NCBI GenBank assembly: GCA_963825645.1
Contig: CAWGTT010000002.1
Coordinates: forward strand, 806,001-870,000
Length of the DNA stretch: 64,000 bases
Direction of reading: 5' to 3'
Source: JADJPO01 sp963825645
Lineage (GTDB): Bacteria; Actinomycetota; Actinomycetes; Actinomycetales; Kineosporiaceae
Both the position numbers and the translations under genes were made by a program. This document shows positions 45,642 through 53,950 of this stretch, one piece after another. The notes under the pieces were generated by a model. It saw nothing but the letters and a program-made list of their open reading frames with translations. It ran no database searches and was not told where the DNA came from. Position 1 is the first letter of the stretch. Each line of letters starts with the position of its first letter.

Positions 45642-46457
45642 ATGACGGCACGCAGGAGCGACCGGATCCGACGGGCACTCGTCGCGGTTGTCCTCCTGAT
45701 TGTGGTCGGAGTACAGCTGACGCTGTTGGCCAGGTCAACCACGACGCCGACATCGACTGCTCCGGAGACGGTCGGCGACGTTCGGGTGAGGGTGCTCACG
45801 GTTCTCGACGGAGACACCGTGGACGTGGAGTCCGCGGGCCGGCGGGAACGGGTTCGCCTGATCGGCCTCGACGCCCCGGAGATGTCCCCGCCAGAGTGCC
45901 TGGCCGCGCAGTCTCGCGAGCACCTGGTCGCGCTGATCGCCGCCCGGCCGGTGCGGTTGGAGGCCGACCGCACCCAAGCCGACCGGGACGTGTACGGCAG
46001 GCTGCTGCGGCACGTGGTGTTGAGTGACGGCCGGGTCGCCGCGGAGTCGGTGATCGCCGCGGGCTACGCATCCGAGTACACCTACGACGAGCCCTACCGG
46101 TACCGCGACCGCTTCCTGACCGCGCAAGCGGCCGCGAAGCGGAAGGGGCTCGGGATCTGGGGCCCGGAGTGCGGATCGGCAACCGCGGTTGCCGGTGCCG
46201 CTACGGAAGGGACCGCCTCCGCTTCGAAGCGGACGACCACGGTTGCGAGGCAGACCACGAAACCAGGGCCGCCGCCGGCGCCGGCAGATGCCGTGTGCCT
46301 GATCAAGGGCAACATCGCCAAGGACGGCGAGAGGATCTACCACGTACCAGGCCAGCGCTACTACGAGGCGACGATCATCACCGAGTCCAAGGGCGAGCGC
46401 TGGTTCTGCACCGAGGCCGATGCGGTCGCGGCCGGCTGGCGCATGGCGAAGGTCTGA
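45642..46457 (+). CDS. Thermonuclease (SNase) family protein with a C-terminal sunset domain
   Basis: A 271-residue exported or anchored protein: one N-terminal membrane helix, an SNase domain (residues about 45-165) with VLDGDTVDV, RLIGLDAPE and DVYGRLLRHV, and a C-terminal domain (residues about 215-270) reading CLIKGNIAKDGERIYHVPG with FCTEADAVAAGWR, the pattern of sunset domains. The catalytic Arg-Glu-Arg set is visible. The start is ATG 45642, directly after the inverted repeat, with no separate Shine-Dalgarno. Confidence 0.88.
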   Translation: MTARRSDRIRRALVAVVLLIVVGVQLTLLARSTTTPTSTAPETVGDVRVRVLTVLDGDTVDVESAGRRERVRLIGLDAPEMSPPECLAAQSREHLVALIAARPVRLEADRTQADRDVYGRLLRHVVLSDGRVAAESVIAAGYASEYTYDEPYRYRDRFLTAQAAAKRKGLGIWGPECGSATAVAGAATEGTASASKRTTTVARQTTKPGPPPAPADAVCLIKGNIAKDGERIYHVPGQRYYEATIITESKGERWFCTEADAVAAGWRMAKV

Positions 46458-46548
46458 GCGGCCGATCAGCCCGCCCCGGGAAGGTAGCGGTGACTTCGAC
46501 ACCGACTACGGTGCTGAACTCACCACTACCTCCCCACGCGCCGGCGTC

Positions 46549-46890
46549 TCACACCGTGAGCCGGTAGCGAATCATCCGCTCGATGAGGTCGAGTGGGAGC
46601 GGTTCGGTGTGCGGGAACTGCACCGAGCCCCGAGCCCACTTGCGCGAGCCGAACTCCTCGTCGAACGCCGCGATCGTCCTATCACCGGGGTAGAGGCCGA
46701 CGTGCTTGGCGTACCCCGCCCAGTGCACGAAGTTCTTTCCGCCCCGCTTGAACGTCGGGATTCCGTACGCGATCGCCGGGGTGACGTCAGGGGCGATCGA
46801 CCGGGCCAGGGCCTCGATCTGCTGCATCCGCTCGACCGCGATGTCGGTGCACGCGGCATAGTGCTCGGCGAACACCGGGTCCGAGTCCAT
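46549..46890 (-). CDS. DUF1801 / YdhG-like protein
   Basis: A 113-residue protein. APDVTPAIAYGIPTFKRGGKNFVHWAGYAKHVGLYPG is the DUF1801 core, and the terminal FPHTEPLPLDLIERMIRYR is also conserved. Relatives include frataxin-like iron chaperones, but the role here is unproven. ATG 46890 has CAGGCT 6 nt upstream. Confidence 0.88.
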   Translation of the reverse strand: MDSDPVFAEHYAACTDIAVERMQQIEALARSIAPDVTPAIAYGIPTFKRGGKNFVHWAGYAKHVGLYPGDRTIAAFDEEFGSRKWARGSVQFPHTEPLPLDLIERMIRYRLTV

Positions 46891-46953
46891 GCGCGCAGCC
46901 TGCACCGGCCGCCGGCGTGGAACAAGCACTCACGTGACCGAGTTGGAAGAACT

Positions 46954-47445
46954 GTGACGGACCAGACACCCACCACCAGTCCCGATTCGGCCACCACCGA
47001 GACCCTGACCTGGCCCGGCGTGCTCCGCCTGGCTCAGCAGGGCAGCCCGCCTCCGCCGCGGCGCGATGACCGCACTCCCGAACAGTGGCGTGCGGTGCTG
47101 AGCCGAGAGCAGTTCCGGGTCACCCGTAAGGCGGGTACCGAGATGGCGTTCAGCTCGGACATGTGCTCGCTGTTCGAGCCCGGCCGCTACCAGTGCGTCT
47201 GCTGCAGTACGGAGCTGTTCGACTCCTCCACCAAGTTCGAGAGCGGCACGGGGTGGCCGAGCTTCACCCAGGCGGTCCGGCCGGACGTCGTGGCCTACCA
47301 CCTGGACAGCGGCTACGGCATGCAGCGCGTCGAGACCGTCTGCAACGTGTGCGACGCCCACCTGGGGCACGTGTTCCCCGACGGGCCAGCACCCTCCGGC
47401 CTGCGCTACTGCATCAATGCGGTGTCCCTGAAGAAGGTGCACTGA
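46954..47445 (+). CDS. msrB: Peptide-methionine (R)-S-oxide reductase
   Basis: A 163-residue protein with two zinc-binding CxxC pairs (CVCC, CNVC), the FESGTGWPSF motif and the catalytic Cys in RYCINAVSL. It repairs oxidised methionine. GTG 46954 follows GGAAGA. selO starts 4 nt after its stop, so the two are an operon. Confidence 0.95.
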   Translation: MTDQTPTTSPDSATTETLTWPGVLRLAQQGSPPPPRRDDRTPEQWRAVLSREQFRVTRKAGTEMAFSSDMCSLFEPGRYQCVCCSTELFDSSTKFESGTGWPSFTQAVRPDVVAYHLDSGYGMQRVETVCNVCDAHLGHVFPDGPAPSGLRYCINAVSLKKVH

Positions 47446-47449
47446 CCAG

Positions 47450-48985
47450 GTGACAGGCACGCGGACGGCGGTGCTGGGCTTCGACAACAGCTACGCGCGC
47501 GAGTTGGACGGCGCCTATGTCTCCTGGACGCCGACGACCTCACCGCAGCCGCACGCGGTCCGGCTGAACCATGACCTGGCCGCCGAGCTGGGGCTGCCTG
47601 AGGGATGGCTGGACTCACCGGAAGCGCTGCAGGTGCTAGCAGGCAACATCGTCCCGGATGGCGCACAGCCGCTGGCCCAGGCCTACTCCGGCCACCAGTT
47701 CGGCGTGTTCAACCCGATCCTCGGCGACGGCCGCGCGGTGCTGCTGGGCGAGATCATCGACACTCGCGGCCGGCGCCGGGACATCGCCTTCAAGGGGTCG
47801 GGACGCACCCCGTTCTCCCGGGGCGGCGACGGCAAGGCTGCGCTCGGACCAGTGCTGCGCGAGTACCTGATGGGCGAGGCGATGCACGCGCTCGGCATCC
47901 CGACCACCCGGGCCCTGGCCGCGGTCGCGACCGGAGAGCCGGTGCATCGCGAGGGGGTGCTGCCCGGCGCCGTCCTGACCCGGGTGGCCGCCTCGCACCT
48001 GCGGGTGGGCACGTTCGAGTTCGCCGCCCGCCGGGACCGCGACCTGCTGCGCCGCCTTGCCGACCATGCCATCGCCCGGCACGACCCCGACCTCGCCGGC
48101 TCCGACTCGCCCTACCTCGGGCTTCTGCGCTCGGTGGTGGAGCGTCAGGCCGCCCTGGTCGCCCGGTGGATGGGGGTCGGGTTCATCCACGGGGTGATGA
48201 ACACCGACAACATGACGATCTCCGGGGAGACGATCGACTACGGTCCGTGCGCCTTCCTCGAGGCCTACGACCCCCTGACGGCGTTCAGCTCGATCGACTA
48301 CCAGGGCCGCTACGCCTACGGCAACCAACCGGCGATCGCCCTGTGGAACCTGACCCGGTTCGCCGAGTCCCTCGGTCCGCTGGTCGGGCAGGACCGCGAG
48401 CAGGTGGTGCCGCAGCTGGTCGCGGTGCTGGACACCTTCGACGGGCGCTACGCCCACCACTGGACGGCGGTGCTGCGGGCCAAGCTCGGCCTGGACGGCG
48501 CGCAAGGCACCGATGACCTCGCGAACGACCGGGCGCTCGGTGAGGAGTTCCTCGACCTGCTGGCTCGCCACCGCGTCGACTTCACCCTCGGCTGGCGCGG
48601 CCTCGTCGATACGGCCGGCGCGGCTGAGGGGGCCGGGGCCGTCCCGGACGGTGGTGAGGTGCGGCTGCGCGCGATCGTCGGTGACGACGGCGCTCCAGCG
48701 CTGGCCGACTGGCTGTCCCGGTGGCGGGCCCGGCTGCGCCGCACAGACCCCGGGACCGGTCCGGACCTCGAAGCGATGCGCCGGGCGAACCCGGCCTACA
48801 TCCCCCGAAACCACCGGGTCGAGGAGGCGCTGACCGCAGCGGTCACCGACGCAGACCTGGGTCCGTTCGACCGGCTGCTCGCCGTCCTGGCCGACCCCTT
48901 CACCGATCGCGAGCGCGATCGGGAGTTCGCCGACGCGGCGCCGTCCGATGTGACGGCGACCTACCAGACGTTCTGCGGCACCTGA
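47450..48985 (+). CDS. selO: Protein adenylyltransferase SelO (YdiU)
   Basis: A 511-residue pseudokinase that AMPylates proteins. Signatures: FSGxGRTPFSRGGDGKAALGPVLREYLM read as FKGSGRTPFSRGGDG, GEAMHALGIPTTRALA, FIHGVMNTDNMTISGETIDYGPCAF, and a terminal TFCGT with the conserved C-terminal Cys (Sec in some eukaryotes). It is coupled to msrB (4-nt gap), which fits a shared role in redox stress. The start is GTG 47450. Confidence 0.95.
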   Translation: MTGTRTAVLGFDNSYARELDGAYVSWTPTTSPQPHAVRLNHDLAAELGLPEGWLDSPEALQVLAGNIVPDGAQPLAQAYSGHQFGVFNPILGDGRAVLLGEIIDTRGRRRDIAFKGSGRTPFSRGGDGKAALGPVLREYLMGEAMHALGIPTTRALAAVATGEPVHREGVLPGAVLTRVAASHLRVGTFEFAARRDRDLLRRLADHAIARHDPDLAGSDSPYLGLLRSVVERQAALVARWMGVGFIHGVMNTDNMTISGETIDYGPCAFLEAYDPLTAFSSIDYQGRYAYGNQPAIALWNLTRFAESLGPLVGQDREQVVPQLVAVLDTFDGRYAHHWTAVLRAKLGLDGAQGTDDLANDRALGEEFLDLLARHRVDFTLGWRGLVDTAGAAEGAGAVPDGGEVRLRAIVGDDGAPALADWLSRWRARLRRTDPGTGPDLEAMRRANPAYIPRNHRVEEALTAAVTDADLGPFDRLLAVLADPFTDRERDREFADAAPSDVTATYQTFCGT

Positions 48986-49083
48986 CCGGCCGCACCCCCG
49001 CGGGTGACATTCGACCCGGCCCGGCACGCAGCAACCGGACAAGACTGGACGGCGTCTCTGCCCGCACGTGAGAGGGGAACGCC

Positions 49084-49560
49084 ATGGCGACCATGGCGCA
49101 AGCGGCCGCCGACTTCCTCGAAGCTCGCCGGATCGCGGTGACCGGAGTGTCCCGCGACCCGAAGGGACACGGCGGCAACGTCGTCCTGAACGGTCTGAAG
49201 GACCGGGGGTTCGAGGTCTTCCCGGTCAACCCGAACGCCACCGAGGTGGAGGGCATGACCTGCTACCCGACCGTGGCGGCGATCCCCGGCGGCGTCGACG
49301 CCGTAGTGGTGGCCACCCGACCCGAGCAGGCCGAGGCCACGGTGCGCGAGTGCGCGAAGCTGGGCATCAAGCAGGTCTGGCTACACCGCGCGTTCGGCGC
49401 CGGCAGCGTCTCGGCCGAGGCGGTCACGGCCGGCGCAGAGAGTGGGGTCACGGTGATCCCCGGCGGGTGCCCGCTGATGTTCGGCGCGACCGCCGACCGC
49501 GGTCACCGGTTCATCCGACAGTTCTGCCGCTTGACCGGGTCGGTTCCCCGCCGGGTGTGA
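49084..49560 (+). CDS. CoA-binding domain protein (YccU-like)
   Basis: A 158-residue Rossmann-fold protein: IAVTGVSRDPKGHGG at the N-terminus, VFPVNPNATEVEGM, VDAVVVATRPEQAEATV and WLHRAFGAGSVSAEA. Such proteins bind CoA or a nucleotide; function is not settled. GAGAGGGGAACGCC precedes the ATG. It converges on narI with 17 bases between. Confidence 0.92.
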   Translation: MATMAQAAADFLEARRIAVTGVSRDPKGHGGNVVLNGLKDRGFEVFPVNPNATEVEGMTCYPTVAAIPGGVDAVVVATRPEQAEATVRECAKLGIKQVWLHRAFGAGSVSAEAVTAGAESGVTVIPGGCPLMFGATADRGHRFIRQFCRLTGSVPRRV

Positions 49561-49577
49561 GGCTGCTGCGGGTCGCC

Positions 49578-50309
49578 TCAGCGGCCGACGCGGTCCCACC
49601 CCCTGTTCGGTGCCCGTGTGCCGATCTGCTCGACCGGTCGGACGTCGCGGCTGCGGTAGACGATGTACGGCCGGGTCAGGTACCCGATCGGTGCGCTGAA
49701 GACGTGGACGAGGCGGGTGAACGGCCACAGCGCGAACAGCAGGCAGGCGAGCAGGGCGTGCAGCTGGAATCCCAGCGGTGCAGCGGTCATCAGCGCCGGG
49801 TCGGGGTTGGCGGTGAAGACCCCTCGGAACCACAGCGAGACTCCGCTGCGGTAGTCGTAGTTCCCGAACACGCTGCTGGCCAGTGTGTTCCACATCCCGA
49901 GCACGATCACCGAGCCCAGCACGGCATACATCAGCTTGTCCATCCGGGTGGTCGCCGAGAATACCGCACCGATGGTGCGTCGACGGTAGACTAGGATCAC
50001 CAGCCCGGCGACGGTGGCCAGTCCGGCGACGCCGCCCCCGAGGACCGCGAACAGGTGGTAGGTCTCCTGGCTGAACCCGAGCGCTTCGGTCCAGCTCTTG
50101 GGGACGAGCAGTCCGATCACGTGACCGCCGATCACACCGAGCATGCCGAAATGGAACAGCGGGCTCCCCCAGCGCAGCAGGCGGCTCTCGTACAGCTGGG
50201 TCGAGCGGGTGGTCCAGCCGAACTTGTCGTAGGTGTACCGCCAGAAGTGCCCCACGACGAAGGTGGCCAGGCACAGGTAGGGGATGACGGACCAGAGCAG
50301 TGTGCTCAC
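49578..50309 (-). CDS. narI: Respiratory nitrate reductase gamma subunit (cytochrome b)
   Basis: A 243-residue, apparently complete NarI with five membrane helices. The heme-ligating histidines lie in LFHFGMLGVIGGHVIGLL and in FQLHALLACLLF with TRLVHVF. It would pass quinol electrons to NarGH. NarH is absent and narG/narJ are a chimera here, so it has no partner in this window. The GTG start overlaps the chimera stop by 4 bases, as narJ normally overlaps narI. Confidence 0.92.
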   Translation of the reverse strand: MSTLLWSVIPYLCLATFVVGHFWRYTYDKFGWTTRSTQLYESRLLRWGSPLFHFGMLGVIGGHVIGLLVPKSWTEALGFSQETYHLFAVLGGGVAGLATVAGLVILVYRRRTIGAVFSATTRMDKLMYAVLGSVIVLGMWNTLASSVFGNYDYRSGVSLWFRGVFTANPDPALMTAAPLGFQLHALLACLLFALWPFTRLVHVFSAPIGYLTRPYIVYRSRDVRPVEQIGTRAPNRGWDRVGR

Positions 50310-51364
50310 GATGGGACTCCAACACCGGCGGGAGGGGTCAGGCGGGGATCGAGGGAGTAGGCATCCAGGCCGACCTCCTCGGCGGGCGGTCCCTGGGCAA
50401 TCAGGCGCTGGACGGCGTCCGCGTCGTCACCGCGCAGCTGCGGCAGCGTCGCGCACAGCACCAAGGCGGCGTCCGCGTGGTTGGTCCCGGCGCCCATCAG
50501 GATCATCGAGCGGCCCCGGGTCTCCTCGGCGTTGCGGGCGAACTCGCGGGCGATCCGGGTGACTGCGGCGGCCGGGACCGCTGTGATCGTCTCCTGCCAG
50601 GCGGGGGTGTAGATGCCCTCGGCGTCGTCGTAGCCGGTCGGCCACTGCCCCGGCAGTCCGTCGCGGCCGACGCCGTACTGGGCCAGCATCAGGTCGAAGA
50701 CCGTGGTCACCACGCGGCCACCGACCCGGCGAGTCGGCACCCCGCGCACAGCGGTCGCCTCGGCGGTGTTCGGCGTGTCGAACCGGGGCAGCCGGACCGC
50801 GACGGGGGAGTGCGCGCCGCCGCCCGAGCCGGGCAGGTCGAGAAGGCTCAGGGCCGGAACGACGTCACCGAGGTCGAGGTTCCACCGGCCACGGCCTTCG
50901 TCACCGAACCGGTGGCCGACAGACCCATTGGGCACCACGGGTTGCCCGGTCAGACTGTCGACGAGCACGGTCTTGAACTCGGCGTTCTCGCTGCCCGCCG
51001 CGGCGGGGTCGATCGCGGCGAGGTCGGCCGCGGTGAGGAACTTGCCCGGCCGGTACGCGCCGTCCGCCTCGTCGAGAATGACCAGGAACGGCAGGTCGGT
51101 GAAGGCGCGGCAGTAGTCGGTGAAGTACTCCACCTGGCGGTCGACGAAGAACTCCTTGAGCACGACGTGCCCCATCGCCATGGCCAGGGCGCCATCGGTG
51201 CCCGGTGCCGCCATCAGCCAGTCGTCGGCGAACTTGACGTTGTCGGCGTAGTCGGGGGAGATCACGACGACCTTCTGGCCGCGGTAGCGGGCCTCGGTCA
51301 TCCAGTGAGAATCGGGGGTGCGGGTGACAGGCACGTTCGTGTGGCGAGCCGCGGGTGTGACCAC
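50306..51364 (-). pseudogene. narG'-'narJ chimera left by internal deletion
   Basis: A 352-residue open frame. About residues 1-296 are an interior piece of the nitrate reductase alpha chain NarG (TRTPDSHWMTEARYRG, GTDGALAMAMGHV, FTDYCRAFTDLPFLV, VPNGSVGHRFGDEGRGRW, TVFDLMLAQYG, SMILMGAGTNH). The last 56 residues instead match the end of the NarJ chaperone (CATLPQLRGDDADAVQRLI, GPPAEEVGLD). The junction is near 50476. Missing are the NarG N-terminus with its FeS cysteines, the NarG C-terminal two-thirds, all of NarH and most of NarJ. It cannot form an active nitrate reductase. Confidence 0.82.
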
Positions 51365-51421
51365 TGTCGCATGATCGGTGATTCGTCAGTGACTTGACTT
51401 AACGGGGAGATGGCGAGATCC

Positions 51422-51439
51422 TGATTGAAACGTCAATCA
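51422..51439. promoter_or_regulatory. 18-bp palindromic operator candidate
   Basis: TGATTGA and TCAATCA form a perfect 7-bp inverted repeat around AACG. It lies 17 nt before the FMN reductase GTG and just upstream of its GGGAG site, after a TTGACTT that could be a -35 element. This is typical geometry for a repressor site; the regulator is not identified. Confidence 0.5.
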
Positions 51440-51456
51440 CCTTCTGGGAGACTTCC

Positions 51457-52002
51457 GTGAACGTGCTCGTTCTGGTCGGCAGCTTGCGCGCCGACTCGCT
51501 CAACCGCCGTCTCGCCCGCGCCGCAGTGGCCCACCTGCCGGCCGGCACCGACGTCCGGTTCTTCGACCGGCTCAGCGACCTGCCCCATTACTCGGAGGAG
51601 CTGGACGGACCCGACGCGCCGCAGGTCGTGCGCGCGCTGCGCGAGGCGGTCAGCCGGGCCGACGCGCTCGTCGTCGTGACCCCGGAGTACAACGGCCTGC
51701 TCTCCGGATTGATCAAGAACGCCGTCGACTGGGCGTCCCGCCCGCGCGGAGCCGCCAGCCTGGCCGGGACGCCGACCGCCGTCCTGTCGGCCACCCCATC
51801 GCCGCGTGGCGGGCAGTGGGCCCGGGAGAGCGCCGCACGCGCCCTGACTGTCGCCGGTGCTGAGGTGCTCGAGGAGACGGTCGGCGTCGGCGGCGCTCAC
51901 GCGGCACTGGACGGCGAGACCCTGGTCGACGAGGTCGCGCGACAGGCCGTCGCCGACCTGATGTCGGCCCTGGTGGCAGTGGAGACACGGGCCGCCGCCT
52001 GA
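51457..52002 (+). CDS. NADPH-dependent FMN reductase
   Basis: A 181-residue flavodoxin-fold protein: GSLRADSLNRRLA at the N-terminus binds the FMN phosphate and VVTPEYNGLLSGLIKNAVDWAS is the family signature. It reduces FMN, quinones or azo compounds with NADPH. GTG 51457 follows GGGAG. The palindrome at 51422-51439 probably controls it. Confidence 0.93.
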   Translation: MNVLVLVGSLRADSLNRRLARAAVAHLPAGTDVRFFDRLSDLPHYSEELDGPDAPQVVRALREAVSRADALVVVTPEYNGLLSGLIKNAVDWASRPRGAASLAGTPTAVLSATPSPRGGQWARESAARALTVAGAEVLEETVGVGGAHAALDGETLVDEVARQAVADLMSALVAVETRAAA

Positions 52003-52046
52003 CCGCTGACGTGGGCACGGCCTCACACCGTGCTTGCACCGGGAAG

Positions 52047-52165
52047 GGGCACAACGTCACGCCGTCCCCGCACCTCGACGGGCACAACGTCACGCCGTCC
52101 CCGCACCTGGACGAGCACAACGTCACGCCGTGCCCGTCCAAAGGGCACTGCGTGACGTTGTGCCC
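52047..52165. repeat. Array of four 23-nt hairpin repeats (GTGACGTT family)
   Basis: Copies at 52047-52069, 52080-52102 and 52113-52135 are in reverse orientation (CAACGTCACGCC core); 52143-52165 is in forward orientation. It fills the gap between the FMN reductase (+) and the YdeI fragment (-), whose stop begins 4 nt after the last copy. The family is described at 5832-5948. Confidence 0.9.
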
Positions 52166-52168
52166 ACC

Positions 52169-52543
52169 TCAGGGGGCCCCCGGCCAGCGACCGTCGGCCT
52201 GGGCTGCCTCGACTTGAGCCGTCCCGGCCGGACGCATCCTTTCGGTGGCGACCAGGCGGGCTACCCGCTCGACGTTGCTCGCCGACCATGGACTGCGCTG
52301 CCGACGGCGGGTCGACCTCACCGCGTAGTAGACCTCGTCGACCCGGTGGGTCAGGCCGTCGATCCAGCCGAAGCACAACAGCGACTCGACGACTTCCTCG
52401 TAGGTGACGCTGGCTACCTTGGTCCCCTTCTTCGCGATCTTCACCCAGCAACCCGGTGACGTGGCGTGATGCTCCGCCAGCCAGGACTCCAGTTCCGCGA
52501 CGGTGGCGAAGGCCAGTTCGGGCAACTCTGGGGTGGGCGACAT
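52169..52543 (-). CDS. YdeI/OmpD-associated family protein, C-terminally truncated
   Basis: A 124-residue protein with SWLAEHHATSPGCWVKIAKKG, VTYEEVVESLLCFGWIDG, and RMRPAGTAQVEAAQADGRW. Actinobacterial relatives are about 190 residues and continue past ADGRW with a further helical domain; here the frame gives only PGAP and stops, 4 nt from the hairpin array. The N-terminal start is well supported: ATG 52543 with GGGAGG 8 nt upstream. Whether the short form is functional is unclear. Confidence 0.82.
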   Translation of the reverse strand: MSPTPELPELAFATVAELESWLAEHHATSPGCWVKIAKKGTKVASVTYEEVVESLLCFGWIDGLTHRVDEVYYAVRSTRRRQRSPWSASNVERVARLVATERMRPAGTAQVEAAQADGRWPGAP

Positions 52544-52647
52544 CCGGCCATCCTCCCGCTCGGTGTGACTACGCTGCCAGTCACCCGTGACGGGCCGATT
52601 CGTCGTCCCATGAACGGGCGACGACGCCCGCCGGACCGGGAGGGGCA

Positions 52648-53217
52648 ATGGCGAATGACACCACGCCGAACTCGGCATCCGATGCGATCAACGGCGACGT
52701 CACGATCGATATCGCGATCTACGAAGCGCAGCGCTCGCAGGAGCTCGAGCTCAACAGGGCGACCGCAGCGTTCGAGCACGCTGTGCTGTCACCGCTGTTC
52801 CTGCTCAACGGCGGTGCGGCGGTGGCGTTCCTGACCCTGCTCGGTGCCGCCTCCGCCGGCGATTCACGGCTCCAGGTCAACCTGCCGACGACCGTCGTGG
52901 CCGTCGCCGTATGGGCGTTCGGGCTGCTGGCCGCCACCGCTGCCACCTGGTGGGGGTACCTGAGCCAGCGCTCGTTCACCATGGCGGTCAAGGAGCGCCG
53001 GCTGATCATGGAGCACGACCTCAAGGCCGGAAAGGGGATCGCGCGGGCCAGTCTGACCTCGCCCAAGGGGACGAGGAAGCCTGCGGAGTTGGACGAGCCG
53101 GGGCGGTTGCGAGCCAAGGGCCAGGAGCAACAGAAGACCTACCTCGCGATGAGCGCGACCTCCGCCGGGCTGTTCGTGCTCGGTGTGGTGTTCGCGGCCG
53201 CGTCGGTGGTCGGGTGA
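52648..53217 (+). CDS. Hypothetical membrane protein
   Basis: A 189-residue protein with a polar N-terminus, two central membrane helices (LSPLFLLNGGAAVAFLTLLG and VVAVAVWAFGLLAATAATWWG), a basic loop of about 60 residues, and a third helix at the C-terminus. No family is recognised. GGGAGGGGC lies just before the ATG, so it is surely translated. Confidence 0.78.
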   Translation: MANDTTPNSASDAINGDVTIDIAIYEAQRSQELELNRATAAFEHAVLSPLFLLNGGAAVAFLTLLGAASAGDSRLQVNLPTTVVAVAVWAFGLLAATAATWWGYLSQRSFTMAVKERRLIMEHDLKAGKGIARASLTSPKGTRKPAELDEPGRLRAKGQEQQKTYLAMSATSAGLFVLGVVFAAASVVG

Positions 53218-53265
53218 CGGCCGATGCGAGCGAAGCATCGAAGAGCCGGTGGCTCCCGTAGCGAA

Positions 53266-53311
53266 GCAGTGGTGGGTTTGCCCCCCTAGTCGGTGGCAAA
53301 CTCACCACTGC
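53266..53311. repeat. 17-bp inverted repeat of the GGTGGGTTT family
   Basis: The arms 53266-53282 and 53295-53311 pair throughout with one G-U (GCAGTGGTGGGTTTGCC). Two short hairpins precede it (GATGC/GCATC near 53223 and GAGCC/GGCTC near 53243). It lies between two same-strand genes; the shorter relative is at 44062-44094. Confidence 0.82.
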
Positions 53312-53337
53312 TGCCCCGTCCCCACGACACTTGACGA

Positions 53338-53868
53338 GTGACCGTTCGCGATGTGGTGAACGTCCTGATCATCGGACCGTTCCTCGGGATCCTCCTGGTG
53401 TCCCCGATCCTGGTTCCTGGCCTGCTGATCTGGGCGATCCGGAAGGTCCGCGCCGACCGGCGCGTTACCGACGCGACGGCACGATGGCGGCAGACGAGTG
53501 GCCGCATCATCGTCAGCGAGGTGCACCGCTCGCCGTCGTCCGGCCGTAGGACAGAGGACACGGGCTGGCCGCAGGCCCGGATCGAGTACACCTACCAGCT
53601 AGGTCCGGACGAGTATCGCGGCACCCAAGTTGCACTGGTGCCGTTGGCTCGCAAGGACGCGCGCGCCCACCTGCACGCCGTCCAGCGCTACCGGCCGGGG
53701 CAGTCGGTCACCGTGTACTACGACCCGAGCAGTCCGCTCCGAAGCGCGCTGGAGCTCACTGGCAACCCTCCGGACGCCGACAGCCTGGCCTGGCTGAGCC
53801 TGCTAGCCGCCGTCGCGGCACTGATGGGCGCCGTGGGCGTCCTCGCCTATCGCCTGGCGAACCCGTAG
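53338..53868 (+). CDS. DUF3592 domain-containing membrane protein
   Basis: A 176-residue protein with an N-terminal and a C-terminal membrane helix flanking an extracytoplasmic DUF3592 domain (TSGRIIVSEV, IEYTYQLGPDEYRG, RYRPGQSVTVYYDPSSP). Function is unknown. GTG 53338 has GACACT 6 nt upstream and no Shine-Dalgarno. Confidence 0.85.
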   Translation: MTVRDVVNVLIIGPFLGILLVSPILVPGLLIWAIRKVRADRRVTDATARWRQTSGRIIVSEVHRSPSSGRRTEDTGWPQARIEYTYQLGPDEYRGTQVALVPLARKDARAHLHAVQRYRPGQSVTVYYDPSSPLRSALELTGNPPDADSLAWLSLLAAVAALMGAVGVLAYRLANP

Positions 53869-53884
53869 ATCGCGACGCCGGCAC

Positions 53885-53937
53885 GGGCAGGGCGTGACGT
53901 TATGCTCGCCAGACGGGCACGGCGTGACGTTGTGCCC
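53885..53937. repeat. Two 23-nt hairpin repeats (GTGACGTT family)
   Basis: Copies at 53885-53907 (diverged ends) and 53915-53937 (perfect). They lie between the DUF3592 gene (+) and the dehydratase (-), the third convergent gap with this family. Here both neighbouring genes appear full length. Confidence 0.88.
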
Positions 53938-53950
53938 GTCTTTGGTGAGC

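Noticed and set aside
47450..48985. Selenocysteine in SelO
   Set aside because: The C-terminal position is an ordinary Cys codon (TFCGT) and the gene ends at a normal stop; no in-frame TGA.
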